Shown: positions 57,070 through 64,000 of the stretch, piece by piece
Position numbering within the stretch: the first letter of the stretch is position 1
How the letters are laid out: each line of letters opens with the position of its first letter
Assembly (NCBI RefSeq): GCF_000820105.1
Contig: NZ_CDDB01000028.1
Span: 94,633-158,632, forward strand
Length of the DNA stretch: 64,000 nucleotides
Direction: 5' to 3'
Source of the DNA: Aeromonas schubertii
Lineage (GTDB): Bacteria > Pseudomonadota > Gammaproteobacteria > Enterobacterales > Aeromonadaceae
Notes under the pieces: model-generated
Database searches by the model: none
What the model saw: only the letters and a program-made list of their open reading frames with translations
What the model was told of the DNA's origin: nothing
Translations under genes and position numbers: made by a program

Positions 57070-58359
57070 ATGTCTATGAAGTCGTTATCCCTCGAGCCCA
57101 TCACCCGGGTTGCCGGCACCGTCAATCTGCCAGGCTCCAAAAGTGTCTCTAACCGTGCCCTGCTGCTCGCCGCTCTGGCCCGCGGCACCACCCGTCTGAC
57201 CAATCTGCTCGACAGCGATGACATCCGTCACATGCTCGACGCCCTGACCCAGCTCGGGGTGCGCTATCAACTCTCGGCCGACAAGACCGAATGTACCGTT
57301 CATGGTCTGGGTCGCAGCTTTGCCGCCAAGGAGACGGTGCGCCTCTTCCTCGGCAATGCCGGCACCGCCATGCGTCCCCTGTGCGCCGCCCTCTGCCTTG
57401 GCAGCGGTGAATACCTGCTAACCGGCGAGCCGCGCATGGAAGAGCGCCCCATCGGCCATCTGGTCGACGCCTTGCGTGAGGCGGGGGCCCATATCCAGTA
57501 CCTCAAGCAGGAGGGCTTCCCCCCCCTGGCCATCGACGCCAAGGGGTTGTGGGGCGGTGATGTGCACGTGGACGGCTCCGTCTCCAGCCAGTTTCTCACC
57601 GCGTTTCTGATGGCCGCGCCCATGGCGGCCGGGGATACCCGCATCCACATCATGGGAGAGCTGGTCTCCAAGCCCTACATCGACATCACCTTGCACATCA
57701 TGAAACAGTTTGGCGTGGTGGTGGAGCACGACAACTACCAGTGTTTCTACATCAAGGGCAACCAGACCTACGTCAGTCCCGGGGATTTTCTGGTGGAGGG
57801 AGACGCCTCGAGCGCCTCTTACTTCCTCGCCGCCGGCGCCATCAAGGGCAAGGTACGGGTCACCGGGATCGGCAAACAGAGCATCCAGGGAGACATCCAT
57901 TTTGCCGACGTATTGGAGAAGATGGGGGCCCGCATCACCTGGGGGGACGACTTCATCGAGGCAGAGCAAGGGGCGCTTGAGGGGATCGACATGGACATGA
58001 ACCATATTCCCGATGCGGCCATGACCATCGCCACCACGGCCCTGTTTGCCAAGGGGCCGACCACTATCCGCAACATCTACAACTGGCGGGTGAAGGAGAC
58101 CGATCGCCTGCATGCCATGGCGACCGAGCTGCGCAAGGTGGGGGCCCTGGTGGAGGAGGGGCAGGACTATATTCGCGTCACTCCGGTGCCCCGACTGACC
58201 CATGCGGCCATCGATACCTATAACGATCACCGTATCGCCATGTGCTTCTCGCTGGTGGCCCTCTCCGACACGCCGGTGACCATCAACGACCCGGGATGCA
58301 CCTCCAAGACCTTCCCCGACTTCTTCGCCAAACTGGATGCCATCAGCCAGCGCGATTGA
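57070..58359 (+). CDS. aroA: 3-phosphoshikimate 1-carboxyvinyltransferase (EPSP synthase)
   Basis: Sixth shikimate-pathway step: shikimate-3-phosphate plus PEP to EPSP. Class I (glyphosate-sensitive) signature [17 protein letters not shown], the PEP/glyphosate loop [10 protein letters not shown], and DYNDHRIAM-type [10 protein letters not shown] near the end are intact in 429 residues. Two starts, 57070 and 57076, both have AGGA at good spacing; the second aligns better with E. coli AroA. Confidence 0.97.
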   Translation: MSMKSLSLEPITRVAGTVNLPGSKSVSNRALLLAALARGTTRLTNLLDSDDIRHMLDALTQLGVRYQLSADKTECTVHGLGRSFAAKETVRLFLGNAGTAMRPLCAALCLGSGEYLLTGEPRMEERPIGHLVDALREAGAHIQYLKQEGFPPLAIDAKGLWGGDVHVDGSVSSQFLTAFLMAAPMAAGDTRIHIMGELVSKPYIDITLHIMKQFGVVVEHDNYQCFYIKGNQTYVSPGDFLVEGDASSASYFLAAGAIKGKVRVTGIGKQSIQGDIHFADVLEKMGARITWGDDFIEAEQGALEGIDMDMNHIPDAAMTIATTALFAKGPTTIRNIYNWRVKETDRLHAMATELRKVGALVEEGQDYIRVTPVPRLTHAAIDTYNDHRIAMCFSLVALSDTPVTINDPGCTSKTFPDFFAKLDAISQRD

Positions 58360-58365
58360 TCCTCA

Positions 58366-58388
58366 GGCCCGCCTTTCGGCGGGCCTTT
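58366..58388 (+). terminator. Terminator of aroA
   Basis: GGCCCGCC-TTTC-GGCGGGCC (58366-58385) followed by TTTAGCATTCTTTCT; the stem is strong, the tail mixed. Confidence 0.82.
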
Positions 58389-58441
58389 AGCATTCTTTCT
58401 GTAAGTTGCAAGGCTCTTAAGTTCCACTCTCTAATTTTAAA

Positions 58442-58482
58442 TGTAATTTTCTATTTACACGCCGCCGCGTCGAGGCTAGATT
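58442..58482 (+). promoter_or_regulatory. aroG promoter with overlapping TyrR box
   Basis: The TyrR box TGTAAT-TTTCTA-TTTACA (58442-58459) has its right half forming the -35 hexamer TTTACA (58454-58459); 17 bp later is TAGATT (58477-58482) as -10. An operator on top of the -35 implies TyrR repression. Transcription would start near 58490. Confidence 0.8.
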
Positions 58483-58521
58483 GGAATTTCTCCGTTGTAT
58501 GCAATCACGCAGGAAAGCCCT

Positions 58522-59574
58522 ATGCAGCACCAAACCGACGACGTTCGTATCAAGGAAATTAAAGAGTTACTGCCCCCTGTCGCGGTGCTGGAGAAGTTTC
58601 CGGCTACCGAGACTGCCAGCCAGACCGTCTATGAGAGCCGTCAGGCCATCCATCGCATCCTGGCGGGTGAAGATGACCGCCTGTTGGTGGTGATCGGCCC
58701 CTGCTCCATCCACGACCCGGTCGCCGCCGTCGAGTACGGCAAGCGTCTGCTGGCCTTGCGCGAGGAGCTCAAGGGGGAGCTGGAGGTCGTGATGCGGGTC
58801 TACTTCGAGAAGCCGCGTACCACTGTCGGCTGGAAGGGGCTCATCAATGACCCTTACCTCGATGGCAGCTTCCGCATCAACGATGGCTTGCGGATCGGGC
58901 GCAAGCTGCTGCTCGATCTCAACGATCTCGGCATGCCGACCGCTTCCGAATTCCTCGACATGATCACCCCTCAGTACGTGGCGGATCTGATGAGCTGGGG
59001 AGCCATCGGTGCCCGCACCACCGAGTCCCAGGTGCACCGTGAGCTGGCTTCCGGCCTCTCCTGCCCGGTGGGCTTCAAAAATGGTACCGACGGCACCATC
59101 AAGGTGGCCATCGATGCCATCGGTGCCGCCAGCGCCCCGCACCACTTCCTGTCGGTGACCAAGTATGGCCACTCCGCCATCGTCTCCACCGCCGGTAATC
59201 CGGACTGTCACATCATCTTGCGTGGTGGTCGCGAGCCCAACTACAGCGCGGCCCATGTGGCCGAGGTGTGTGGCGGTCTTGCGAAGGCGGGCCTGCCGCA
59301 GAAGGTGATGGTGGACTTCAGCCACGCCAACAGCAGCAAGCAGTTCAAGAACCAGATGTTGGTGGCCGAAGACGTGGCAGCCCAGTTGGCCGGTGGCAGC
59401 CAGGCCGTATTCGGCGTCATGGTGGAGAGCCATCTGGTGGAGGGGCGCCAGGATCTGAAAGAAGGGTGCGAGCTCACCGTCGGCCAGAGCATCACAGATG
59501 CCTGTATCGGCTGGGAAGATACCGAGACCCTGCTGCGGCGTCTCTCGGCGGCTATCCAGGCCCGCCGCGGTTAA
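58522..59574 (+). CDS. aroG: 3-deoxy-7-phosphoheptulonate synthase, AroG type
   Basis: First committed shikimate-pathway step: PEP plus erythrose-4-phosphate. Starting at ATG 58522 (AGGAAAG RBS) the protein has 350 residues, the length of E. coli AroG, and is closest to it in the regions RIKEIKELLPPVAVLEKFPAT, VVIGPCSIHDP and VMRVYFEKPRTTVGWKGL. An upstream frame to 58495 is unsupported. The E. coli isozymes are separately inhibited by Phe, Tyr and Trp; the AroG-like N terminus suggests phenylalanine sensitivity, as an inference. Confidence 0.95.
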   Translation: MQHQTDDVRIKEIKELLPPVAVLEKFPATETASQTVYESRQAIHRILAGEDDRLLVVIGPCSIHDPVAAVEYGKRLLALREELKGELEVVMRVYFEKPRTTVGWKGLINDPYLDGSFRINDGLRIGRKLLLDLNDLGMPTASEFLDMITPQYVADLMSWGAIGARTTESQVHRELASGLSCPVGFKNGTDGTIKVAIDAIGAASAPHHFLSVTKYGHSAIVSTAGNPDCHIILRGGREPNYSAAHVAEVCGGLAKAGLPQKVMVDFSHANSSKQFKNQMLVAEDVAAQLAGGSQAVFGVMVESHLVEGRQDLKEGCELTVGQSITDACIGWEDTETLLRRLSAAIQARRG

Positions 59575-59589
59575 TCTTGCCACCTGTGA

Positions 59590-59618
59590 AGAGGGCTGCC
59601 CGGGCAGCCCTCTTTGTT
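59590..59618 (+). terminator. Terminator of aroG
   Basis: A perfect 24-base palindrome (59590-59613) followed by TTGTTTTG. Confidence 0.85.
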
Positions 59619-59673
59619 TTGTGGCCGACGGGAAGGTAAGGTGGGACCAGAGCGGCAACCAAGAGGGAGAGTG

Positions 59674-60159
59674 ATGGACAAGGAGAGACTGGCCCAATGG
59701 CTTGCAACACTGGGTATTCATCTTGAGGGGCGGGATCATGCGCCCGTCTACACCTGTGAGCAGGCGTCGGCCCTGGTGGGGGATCTGCCGGGCATGCGGG
59801 TGAAAAACCTCCTGCTCAGGGAGAGCCGGCGCGATCGCCTGATCCTGCTGGTGGCCGATGAGCGCTCGCCGGTAGATCTCAAGCAACTTGCCACAGCGCT
59901 GGGCTGCCGACGCCTCTCCTTCGCCTCGGCCGAGCTGCTCGAGCGCCACCTGGGGGTGAGTCCGGGCGCCGTCACGCCACTGGCCCTGGTCAATGACGCC
60001 GAGCGGCAGGTGGAGCTGGTGATGGAGCGCCGGGTGTGGGAGGCCGATGCCCTGCAGTGCCACCCCCTGGTCAACACAGCGACCTGGGTGTTACCCCGGG
60101 CGGCGTTGCGGCAACTGCTCGAGGCGCTCTCCCGTCGTGTGGCGCTGGTTGAGCTCTAG
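59674..60159 (+). CDS. YbaK/ProX-type aminoacyl-tRNA deacylase
   Basis: A 161-residue stand-alone editing domain of the YbaK/ProRS-INS superfamily, closest to the ProX (PrdX) branch that removes alanine from tRNA-Pro. Visible blocks: CEQASALVGDLPGMRVKNLLLRE, the LVADERSPVDLKQLATALG helix and the PGAVTPLALVND loop characteristic of the fold. AGAGGGAGAG provides the RBS. Whether it clears Ala-tRNA-Pro or another mischarged tRNA cannot be read from sequence. Confidence 0.82.
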   Translation: MDKERLAQWLATLGIHLEGRDHAPVYTCEQASALVGDLPGMRVKNLLLRESRRDRLILLVADERSPVDLKQLATALGCRRLSFASAELLERHLGVSPGAVTPLALVNDAERQVELVMERRVWEADALQCHPLVNTATWVLPRAALRQLLEALSRRVALVEL

Positions 60160-60169
60160 CCAAGAAGAT

Positions 60170-60196
60170 GAGGGGCCATTGGCCCCTCGTGTTTAT
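60170..60196. terminator. Hairpin between convergent deacylase and helicase genes
   Basis: GAGGGGCC-ATT-GGCCCCTC (60170-60188, loop near ATT) lies between two convergent genes; tails GTGTTTATT (+) and CATCTTCTT (-) are only moderately T-rich. Confidence 0.65.
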
Positions 60197-61545
60197 TCGT
60201 CGTCCTCTTGCAGCAGCTGGCGGCTTTGGCGGCGTACCGGCATAAAGCCTACCTCGTCGCCACCGGTATCGGCTGGCTTGCTCTTGGGGGCCGGTTTCGC
60301 GGCCTTGGCCGGCTTGGCACCCTTGGGGGCGGCCGGTTTGCCAGCGCTCTTGCCCTTGCGCGGCGGGTTTTGCACCGGCTTGCTGCCGGGCAGGGTCTGG
60401 CGGGTCGGCTTGCCGCTTGGCTCGAAGCCCAGGATCACCTCGCAGGTGAGTGGCTCGCCGAGGAAACGCTCCAGCGCCTTGAGCTGGGCTTGCTCCTCGG
60501 GGCAGACCAGGGAGAGGGCGACACCACCACGGCCGGCACGGCCAGTGCGGCCCACCCGGTGGATATAGTCCTCGGGGGATTGGGGCAGCTCGAAGTTCAC
60601 CACGTGCTCGAGGCGATCGATGTCGAGGCCGCGTGCCGCCACGTCGGTGGCGACCAGCAGGCGCACCTTGCCTTCACGAAAATCGGACAGGGCCTGGTTA
60701 CGCACTCCCTGACTCTTCTCACCGTGGATGGCGATGGCGTCGTGGCCGTCGCTCTGGAGCTGGCGGGCGAGGCGATCGGCAATGTGGCGGGTGCGCACGA
60801 AAATCAGCCCCTGTTCCCATTGCTCTTCATTGATGAGGTGCGAGAGCAGCTCGCGTTTGCGCTCCCGATCGACCCTGATGAGACGCTGACGCACCTTCTC
60901 GGCCGTGGTGTTGGCAGGATCAACCTCGATGAGCTGGGGGTCATTGAGCAGCTCGTCGGCCAGGCGCTTCACCTCGTCGTTGAAGGTGGCGGAGAAGAGC
61001 AGGGTCTGGCGCTCGCTCGGCAATGTACGCAGGATACGCTCTATGTCCCGGATAAAGCCCATGTCCAGCATGCGGTCCGCCTCGTCCAGCACCAGCACCT
61101 CGAGACGTTCGAAGTTGAGGGCGCGCTGGGTCAGCAGATCCAGCACCCGACCCGGGGTGGCGATCAGCAGATCGACCCCCTTCTTGAGGGCCTCGATGTC
61201 GGGCTTGATGATCACGCCGCCATAGACGGTGAGGGGACGCAGGGGGAGATGACGGGCATAGTCGGTCACCTGCTGACCTACCTGGGCGGCCAGCTCCCGG
61301 GTGGGCGTGAGGATCAGGGCCCGCACCGTGCGCTGACCGCGACCGTGGTTGTCGAGCAGCCGGTGCAGCAGGGGCAGGGCGAAGCCTGCGGTCTTGCCAG
61401 ACCCGGTCTGCGCCCCGCCCAGCACGTCCTTGCCCGCCAGCACGGCAGGGATTGCCGCTTGCTGGATGGGGGTCGGGCTGGTGTAACCCAGCTCGTCGAT
61501 GGCGCGCAGCAGATGGGGGGAAAGACCGAGTTCGTTGAAGGTCAT
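60193..61545 (-). CDS. DEAD-box RNA helicase, RhlE-like paralogue
   Basis: A 450-residue helicase with the complete motif set: [63 protein letters not shown] and HRVGRTGRAGR, then a lysine/alanine/proline-rich tail (KPAAPKGAKPAKAAKP) in place of the arginine-rich tail of the 45.8-kb paralogue. The start at 61545 follows CGGAG; the longer frame is unsupported. Two RhlE-like proteins are common in this group. The specific target RNAs are unknown. Confidence 0.9.
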   Translation of the reverse strand: MTFNELGLSPHLLRAIDELGYTSPTPIQQAAIPAVLAGKDVLGGAQTGSGKTAGFALPLLHRLLDNHGRGQRTVRALILTPTRELAAQVGQQVTDYARHLPLRPLTVYGGVIIKPDIEALKKGVDLLIATPGRVLDLLTQRALNFERLEVLVLDEADRMLDMGFIRDIERILRTLPSERQTLLFSATFNDEVKRLADELLNDPQLIEVDPANTTAEKVRQRLIRVDRERKRELLSHLINEEQWEQGLIFVRTRHIADRLARQLQSDGHDAIAIHGEKSQGVRNQALSDFREGKVRLLVATDVAARGLDIDRLEHVVNFELPQSPEDYIHRVGRTGRAGRGGVALSLVCPEEQAQLKALERFLGEPLTCEVILGFEPSGKPTRQTLPGSKPVQNPPRKGKSAGKPAAPKGAKPAKAAKPAPKSKPADTGGDEVGFMPVRRQSRQLLQEDDE

Positions 61546-61632
61546 GCAGACTCCGGGTTGGCAGGCCGGCACCCGGGTGCCGGCACATCACAGTTCAGGG
61601 GGGCGAACTATAGCAGAAGGCGAGGCAAGCCT

Positions 61633-62124
61633 CTACTCGCCCTGAGCCAGCAGGGTCTCGATATCGGGGAGCAGGCTCTCGGGCTTGGTGGTGGGGGCGT
61701 AGCGGGCCACCGGCTCCCCTTCGCGGTCGAACAGAAACTTGGTGAAGTTCCACTTGATGGCCTCCAGCCCCAGCAGCCCGGGGCAGCGCTGCTTGGCCCA
61801 CTCGTAGAGGGGGTGGGCATCGGGGCCATTCACGTCACCCTTGGCCAGCAGGGGAAAGCTGACCGGATAGGTGGTGGAGCAGAACTCGGCGATCTCCTCG
61901 GCGTCGCCGGGCTCCTGCTGACCAAACTGGTTGCAGGGAAAACCGAGTACCACTAGTCCCTTATCCCGGAAACGTTGCCACAGGGACTCGAGATCCCGGT
62001 ATTGGGGGGTAAAGCCGCAGCGGCTGGCCACATTGACCAGCAGCACCACCTTGCCATCGAGGCTCTCTGCGGGGAAGGGGGTGCCGTCGAGGGCGGTCAG
62101 TTCGAATTCGCTGATATGAGGCAT
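61633..62124 (-). CDS. Glutathione peroxidase family protein (BtuE/Gpx type)
   Basis: A 163-residue thiol peroxidase. The peroxidatic cysteine is in NVASRCGFTPQY (no selenocysteine codon); the GFPCNQFGQQEPG loop and WNFTKFLFDREG with the catalytic Trp/Asn are present. E. coli BtuE is the relative; bacterial members often use thioredoxin more than glutathione. AGGGAG is the RBS. It is divergent from the 2OG oxygenase gene. Confidence 0.92.
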   Translation of the reverse strand: MPHISEFELTALDGTPFPAESLDGKVVLLVNVASRCGFTPQYRDLESLWQRFRDKGLVVLGFPCNQFGQQEPGDAEEIAEFCSTTYPVSFPLLAKGDVNGPDAHPLYEWAKQRCPGLLGLEAIKWNFTKFLFDREGEPVARYAPTTKPESLLPDIETLLAQGE

Positions 62125-62237
62125 GGTTCAACTCCCTTTTACATGACTAAACAAGCTGGTGAAGAGAAGAAGAATGGTTTGTCATCCTGCCTTGGGGGCG
62201 CTGGAATGCGCACTCCTCTCTCAATGGATTCGACATC

Positions 62238-62846
62238 TTGGATCTTCTTCCTCTCATGGATGCCATCGCTACCCGGGGCTGGGTAGTGGTGGATGATTTT
62301 CTCGAGCCGGCTCTGGTGGCCGGATTACGTGACGCACTCCCCGAGGTATGGCAACCGGCAGGCATAGGCCGCGCCGCCTTGCACCAGACCAACAGCGAGG
62401 TACGTCGCGACCAGATCCACTGGCTCGATGCATCGCTCGGGGCCCCGGTCGCCGACTACCTGGGTATGATGGAGCAACTTCGCCTCTGTGCCAATCGAGA
62501 ACTTATGTTGGGGCTCTTCGATTACGAGGCCCACTTCGCCCGCTATCGGGAGGGGGACTTCTACGGACGCCATCGGGATGCCTTCGCCAGACGCTCCAAT
62601 CGCCGTCTCACCACGGTCTGCTACCTCAATGAGGGGTGGCAGGAGGCCGACGGTGGTCTTCTGCGTCTCTATGGGGATGACGAACAGTTTCTGACGGACA
62701 TCGCCCCCCGGGCGGGACGCCTGGTGGTCTTTCTCTCCGAGACCTTTCCCCACGAGGTGTTGCCGGCCCGGGCCGAGCGATTCAGCATCGCCGGCTGGTT
62801 CAGGGTGAACGGTCATGGGGTGGGGCGACTCGATCCCCCGCGCTGA
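62238..62846 (+). CDS. 2OG-Fe(II) oxygenase superfamily protein
   Basis: A 202-residue protein with a double-stranded beta-helix iron site: HxD in YGRHRDAFARRS, distal His in TFPHEVLPA and the 2-oxoglutarate Arg in RFSIAGWFRV. The prolyl-hydroxylase-like N terminus (GWVVVDDFLEP) is present. The start is unsure: TTG at 62238 or ATG at 62256, neither with a clear SD. Substrate unknown; the family hydroxylates proteins, nucleic acids or small molecules. Confidence 0.8.
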   Translation: MDLLPLMDAIATRGWVVVDDFLEPALVAGLRDALPEVWQPAGIGRAALHQTNSEVRRDQIHWLDASLGAPVADYLGMMEQLRLCANRELMLGLFDYEAHFARYREGDFYGRHRDAFARRSNRRLTTVCYLNEGWQEADGGLLRLYGDDEQFLTDIAPRAGRLVVFLSETFPHEVLPARAERFSIAGWFRVNGHGVGRLDPPR

Positions 62847-62968
62847 GCGCATGGACGAACAGGGCTCTGTGGGCTGACAAGCCTTTGCCGACCTTGCTAC
62901 ACTGCCCCCCATCTTGCGCCGGTGGCCGATTGCAGCCCCGGCCACTTCTCCCAAAGGGATCGCGAACG

Positions 62969-63961
62969 ATGAAAAACATGCATGTATTGCTGCTGTGCGG
63001 TGGCGGTGGCGCCGAGCACCAAGTCTCCCTCGTCAGTGCCAACTATCTGGAGAGCAAGCTCACGGCTCTGCCCGGGGTCGAGGTGACCCGGGTCGAGATG
63101 CTCAAAGATCGCTGGATCTCCGCCGACGGACGCGAGTGCAAGCTGGGGCTCGATCGCCTGCTCTCCTTTGCCAGCGTCGCGCGTCCGGTCGACTTCGTGG
63201 TCCCCTGCATCCACGGCTATCCGGGTGAGACCGGCGATCTGCAATCCTTCCTCGAGCTGGCCGGCTTGCCCTATCTGGGGTGCGGTGCCGAGGCGAGCAA
63301 GATCTGCTTTAACAAGATCACCACCAAGCTGTGGCTGACGGCCCTCGGTATCCCCAACACCCCGTACCGCTTCCTGACCGAAAACAGTGCCCAGAGCCTG
63401 GAAGAGGCCCGAGCAGCCCTGGCCGAGTGGGGTTCCCTCTTCGTCAAGGCCGCCTGTCAGGGCTCTTCGGTGGGTTGCTACAAGGTGACCGACGAGGCGT
63501 CCCTGGCCGCTGCCATCGACGGTGCCTTCGGTTACTCGGATCAGGTATTGCTGGAGAAGGCGGTCAAGCCTCGCGAGCTGGAGGTGGCCGTCTACCAATA
63601 CGGGGATGAGCTGGTTGCGACCGTGCCGGGGGAGATCTGCGCCCCGACCGACCATTTCTACTCTTATGAAGAGAAGTACAGCAGCACCAGCCATACCACC
63701 ACCAGCCTGCGAGCCGAGGGGCTCAGCGATCAGCAGATCGAGACCATCCGTGCCTATGCGCTCAAGGCCTTCCGCCAGCTTGGTCTGACTCACCTCTCCC
63801 GGGTCGACTTCTTCCTGACCGAGGAGGGGGAGATCCTGCTCAACGAGATCAACACCTTCCCGGGCATGACCCCCATCTCCATGTTCCCCAAGATGCTGGA
63901 GCACCATGGCCACGAGGTGGGCCGTTTCCTCGAGCAGATCCTGGACAAAGCCAGGAGCTGA
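62969..63961 (+). CDS. ddl: D-alanine-D-alanine ligase
   Basis: Cytoplasmic ATP-grasp enzyme making D-Ala-D-Ala for peptidoglycan. From ATG 62969 (330 residues; 62978 is a second candidate) the chain shows VLLLCGGGGAEHQVSLVSA, CIHGYPGETGDLQSFLELA, the ATP-grasp lysine region LFVKAACQGSSVGCYKV, and INTFPGMTPISMFPKM near the end. It resembles the long DdlA/Ddl type. It seems to be transcribed alone. Confidence 0.95.
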   Translation: MKNMHVLLLCGGGGAEHQVSLVSANYLESKLTALPGVEVTRVEMLKDRWISADGRECKLGLDRLLSFASVARPVDFVVPCIHGYPGETGDLQSFLELAGLPYLGCGAEASKICFNKITTKLWLTALGIPNTPYRFLTENSAQSLEEARAALAEWGSLFVKAACQGSSVGCYKVTDEASLAAAIDGAFGYSDQVLLEKAVKPRELEVAVYQYGDELVATVPGEICAPTDHFYSYEEKYSSTSHTTTSLRAEGLSDQQIETIRAYALKAFRQLGLTHLSRVDFFLTEEGEILLNEINTFPGMTPISMFPKMLEHHGHEVGRFLEQILDKARS

Positions 63962-64000
63962 CCGTGAAAAAGGGCGCCGATGGCGTAATGCCAGTCAGTT

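Noticed and set aside
63962-64000. Start of another gene after ddl
   Set aside because: A GTG is present at once but the few codons visible are not enough to judge; it may instead be part of a terminator.

Overview
The window is about 64 kb of GC-rich chromosome from a gammaproteobacterium, most probably an Aeromonas. The evidence is the gene order ftsK-lolA-rarA-serS, a pspF-sapABCDF cluster divergent from pspABC-ycjX-ycjF, phhA-phhB-tyrR, SpeA, MiaE, SmrB/PrmB/AroC and an Aeromonas-type prolyl oligopeptidase. The species assignment is inferred from gene content and protein similarity recalled from knowledge, not from a search. I see no insertion sequence, prophage, integron, CRISPR array or toxin-antitoxin locus. 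Nearly all of it is core genome, and the interest lies in regulatory and non-coding stretches.

Layout. 0-7.9 kb (+): 3' end of ftsK, lolA, rarA, serS, then cvpA-purF behind a PurR-like box, and miaE. 8.0-14.3 kb (-): pspF-sapABCDF. 14.4-18.2 kb (+): pspABC-ycjX-ycjF behind a sigma-54 promoter with an IHF site. 18.3-21.1 kb (+): phhA-phhB-tyrR (phenylalanine hydroxylation and aromatic regulator). 21.1-23.4 kb (+): a YfiR-YfiN-YfiB c-di-GMP module. 23.4-24.7 kb (-): pepT. 24.9-31.1 kb (+): a small unknown gene, a 575-bp leader region, speA, an ATP-NAD-kinase-like gene, yfcL and a long-chain acyl-CoA ligase behind a PsrA-like palindrome. 31.6-33.3 kb (-): ybjL transporter. 33.6-40.8 kb (+): a 1070-residue secreted nuclease, a methyltransferase, a prolyl oligopeptidase and a cupin. 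40.9-42.7 kb (-): a PAS-GGDEF cyclase and smrB. 42.8-44.8 kb (+): prmB-aroC. 44.8-45.6 kb (-): a periplasmic solute-binding protein. 45.8-47.2 kb (+): an RhlE-type helicase, followed by 750 bp without genes and tRNA-Asn (-). 48.1-51.1 kb (+): uvrB, a DUF1232 protein and a second solute-binding protein. 51.1-53.9 kb (-): corA and ETF-ubiquinone oxidoreductase. 54.0-55.7 kb (+): etfB-etfA. 55.9-59.6 kb (+): serC, aroA, aroG. 59.7-64 kb: a ProX-type deacylase, a second DEAD-box helicase (-), glutathione peroxidase (-), a 2OG-Fe(II) oxygenase and ddl.

How it fits together. Aromatic metabolism recurs: phhAB, tyrR, aroC, serC, aroA and aroG, with TyrR-box palindromes at both phhA and aroG. Envelope maintenance is also prominent (lolA, sap, psp, yfiRNB, ddl). 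Electron transfer from acyl-CoA oxidation is represented by the acyl-CoA ligase and the divergent etfBA / ETF-QO pair with a shared palindrome.

The best candidates for new biology are the speA leader, which holds a possible 34-codon upstream ORF whose four arginines all use CGA or AGA; the gene-free stretch beside tRNA-Asn with a perfect CRP core and inverted DnaA-box-like sites; and a minus-strand terminator-like hairpin in the acyl-CoA ligase/ybjL gap. None of these can be proved from sequence alone.
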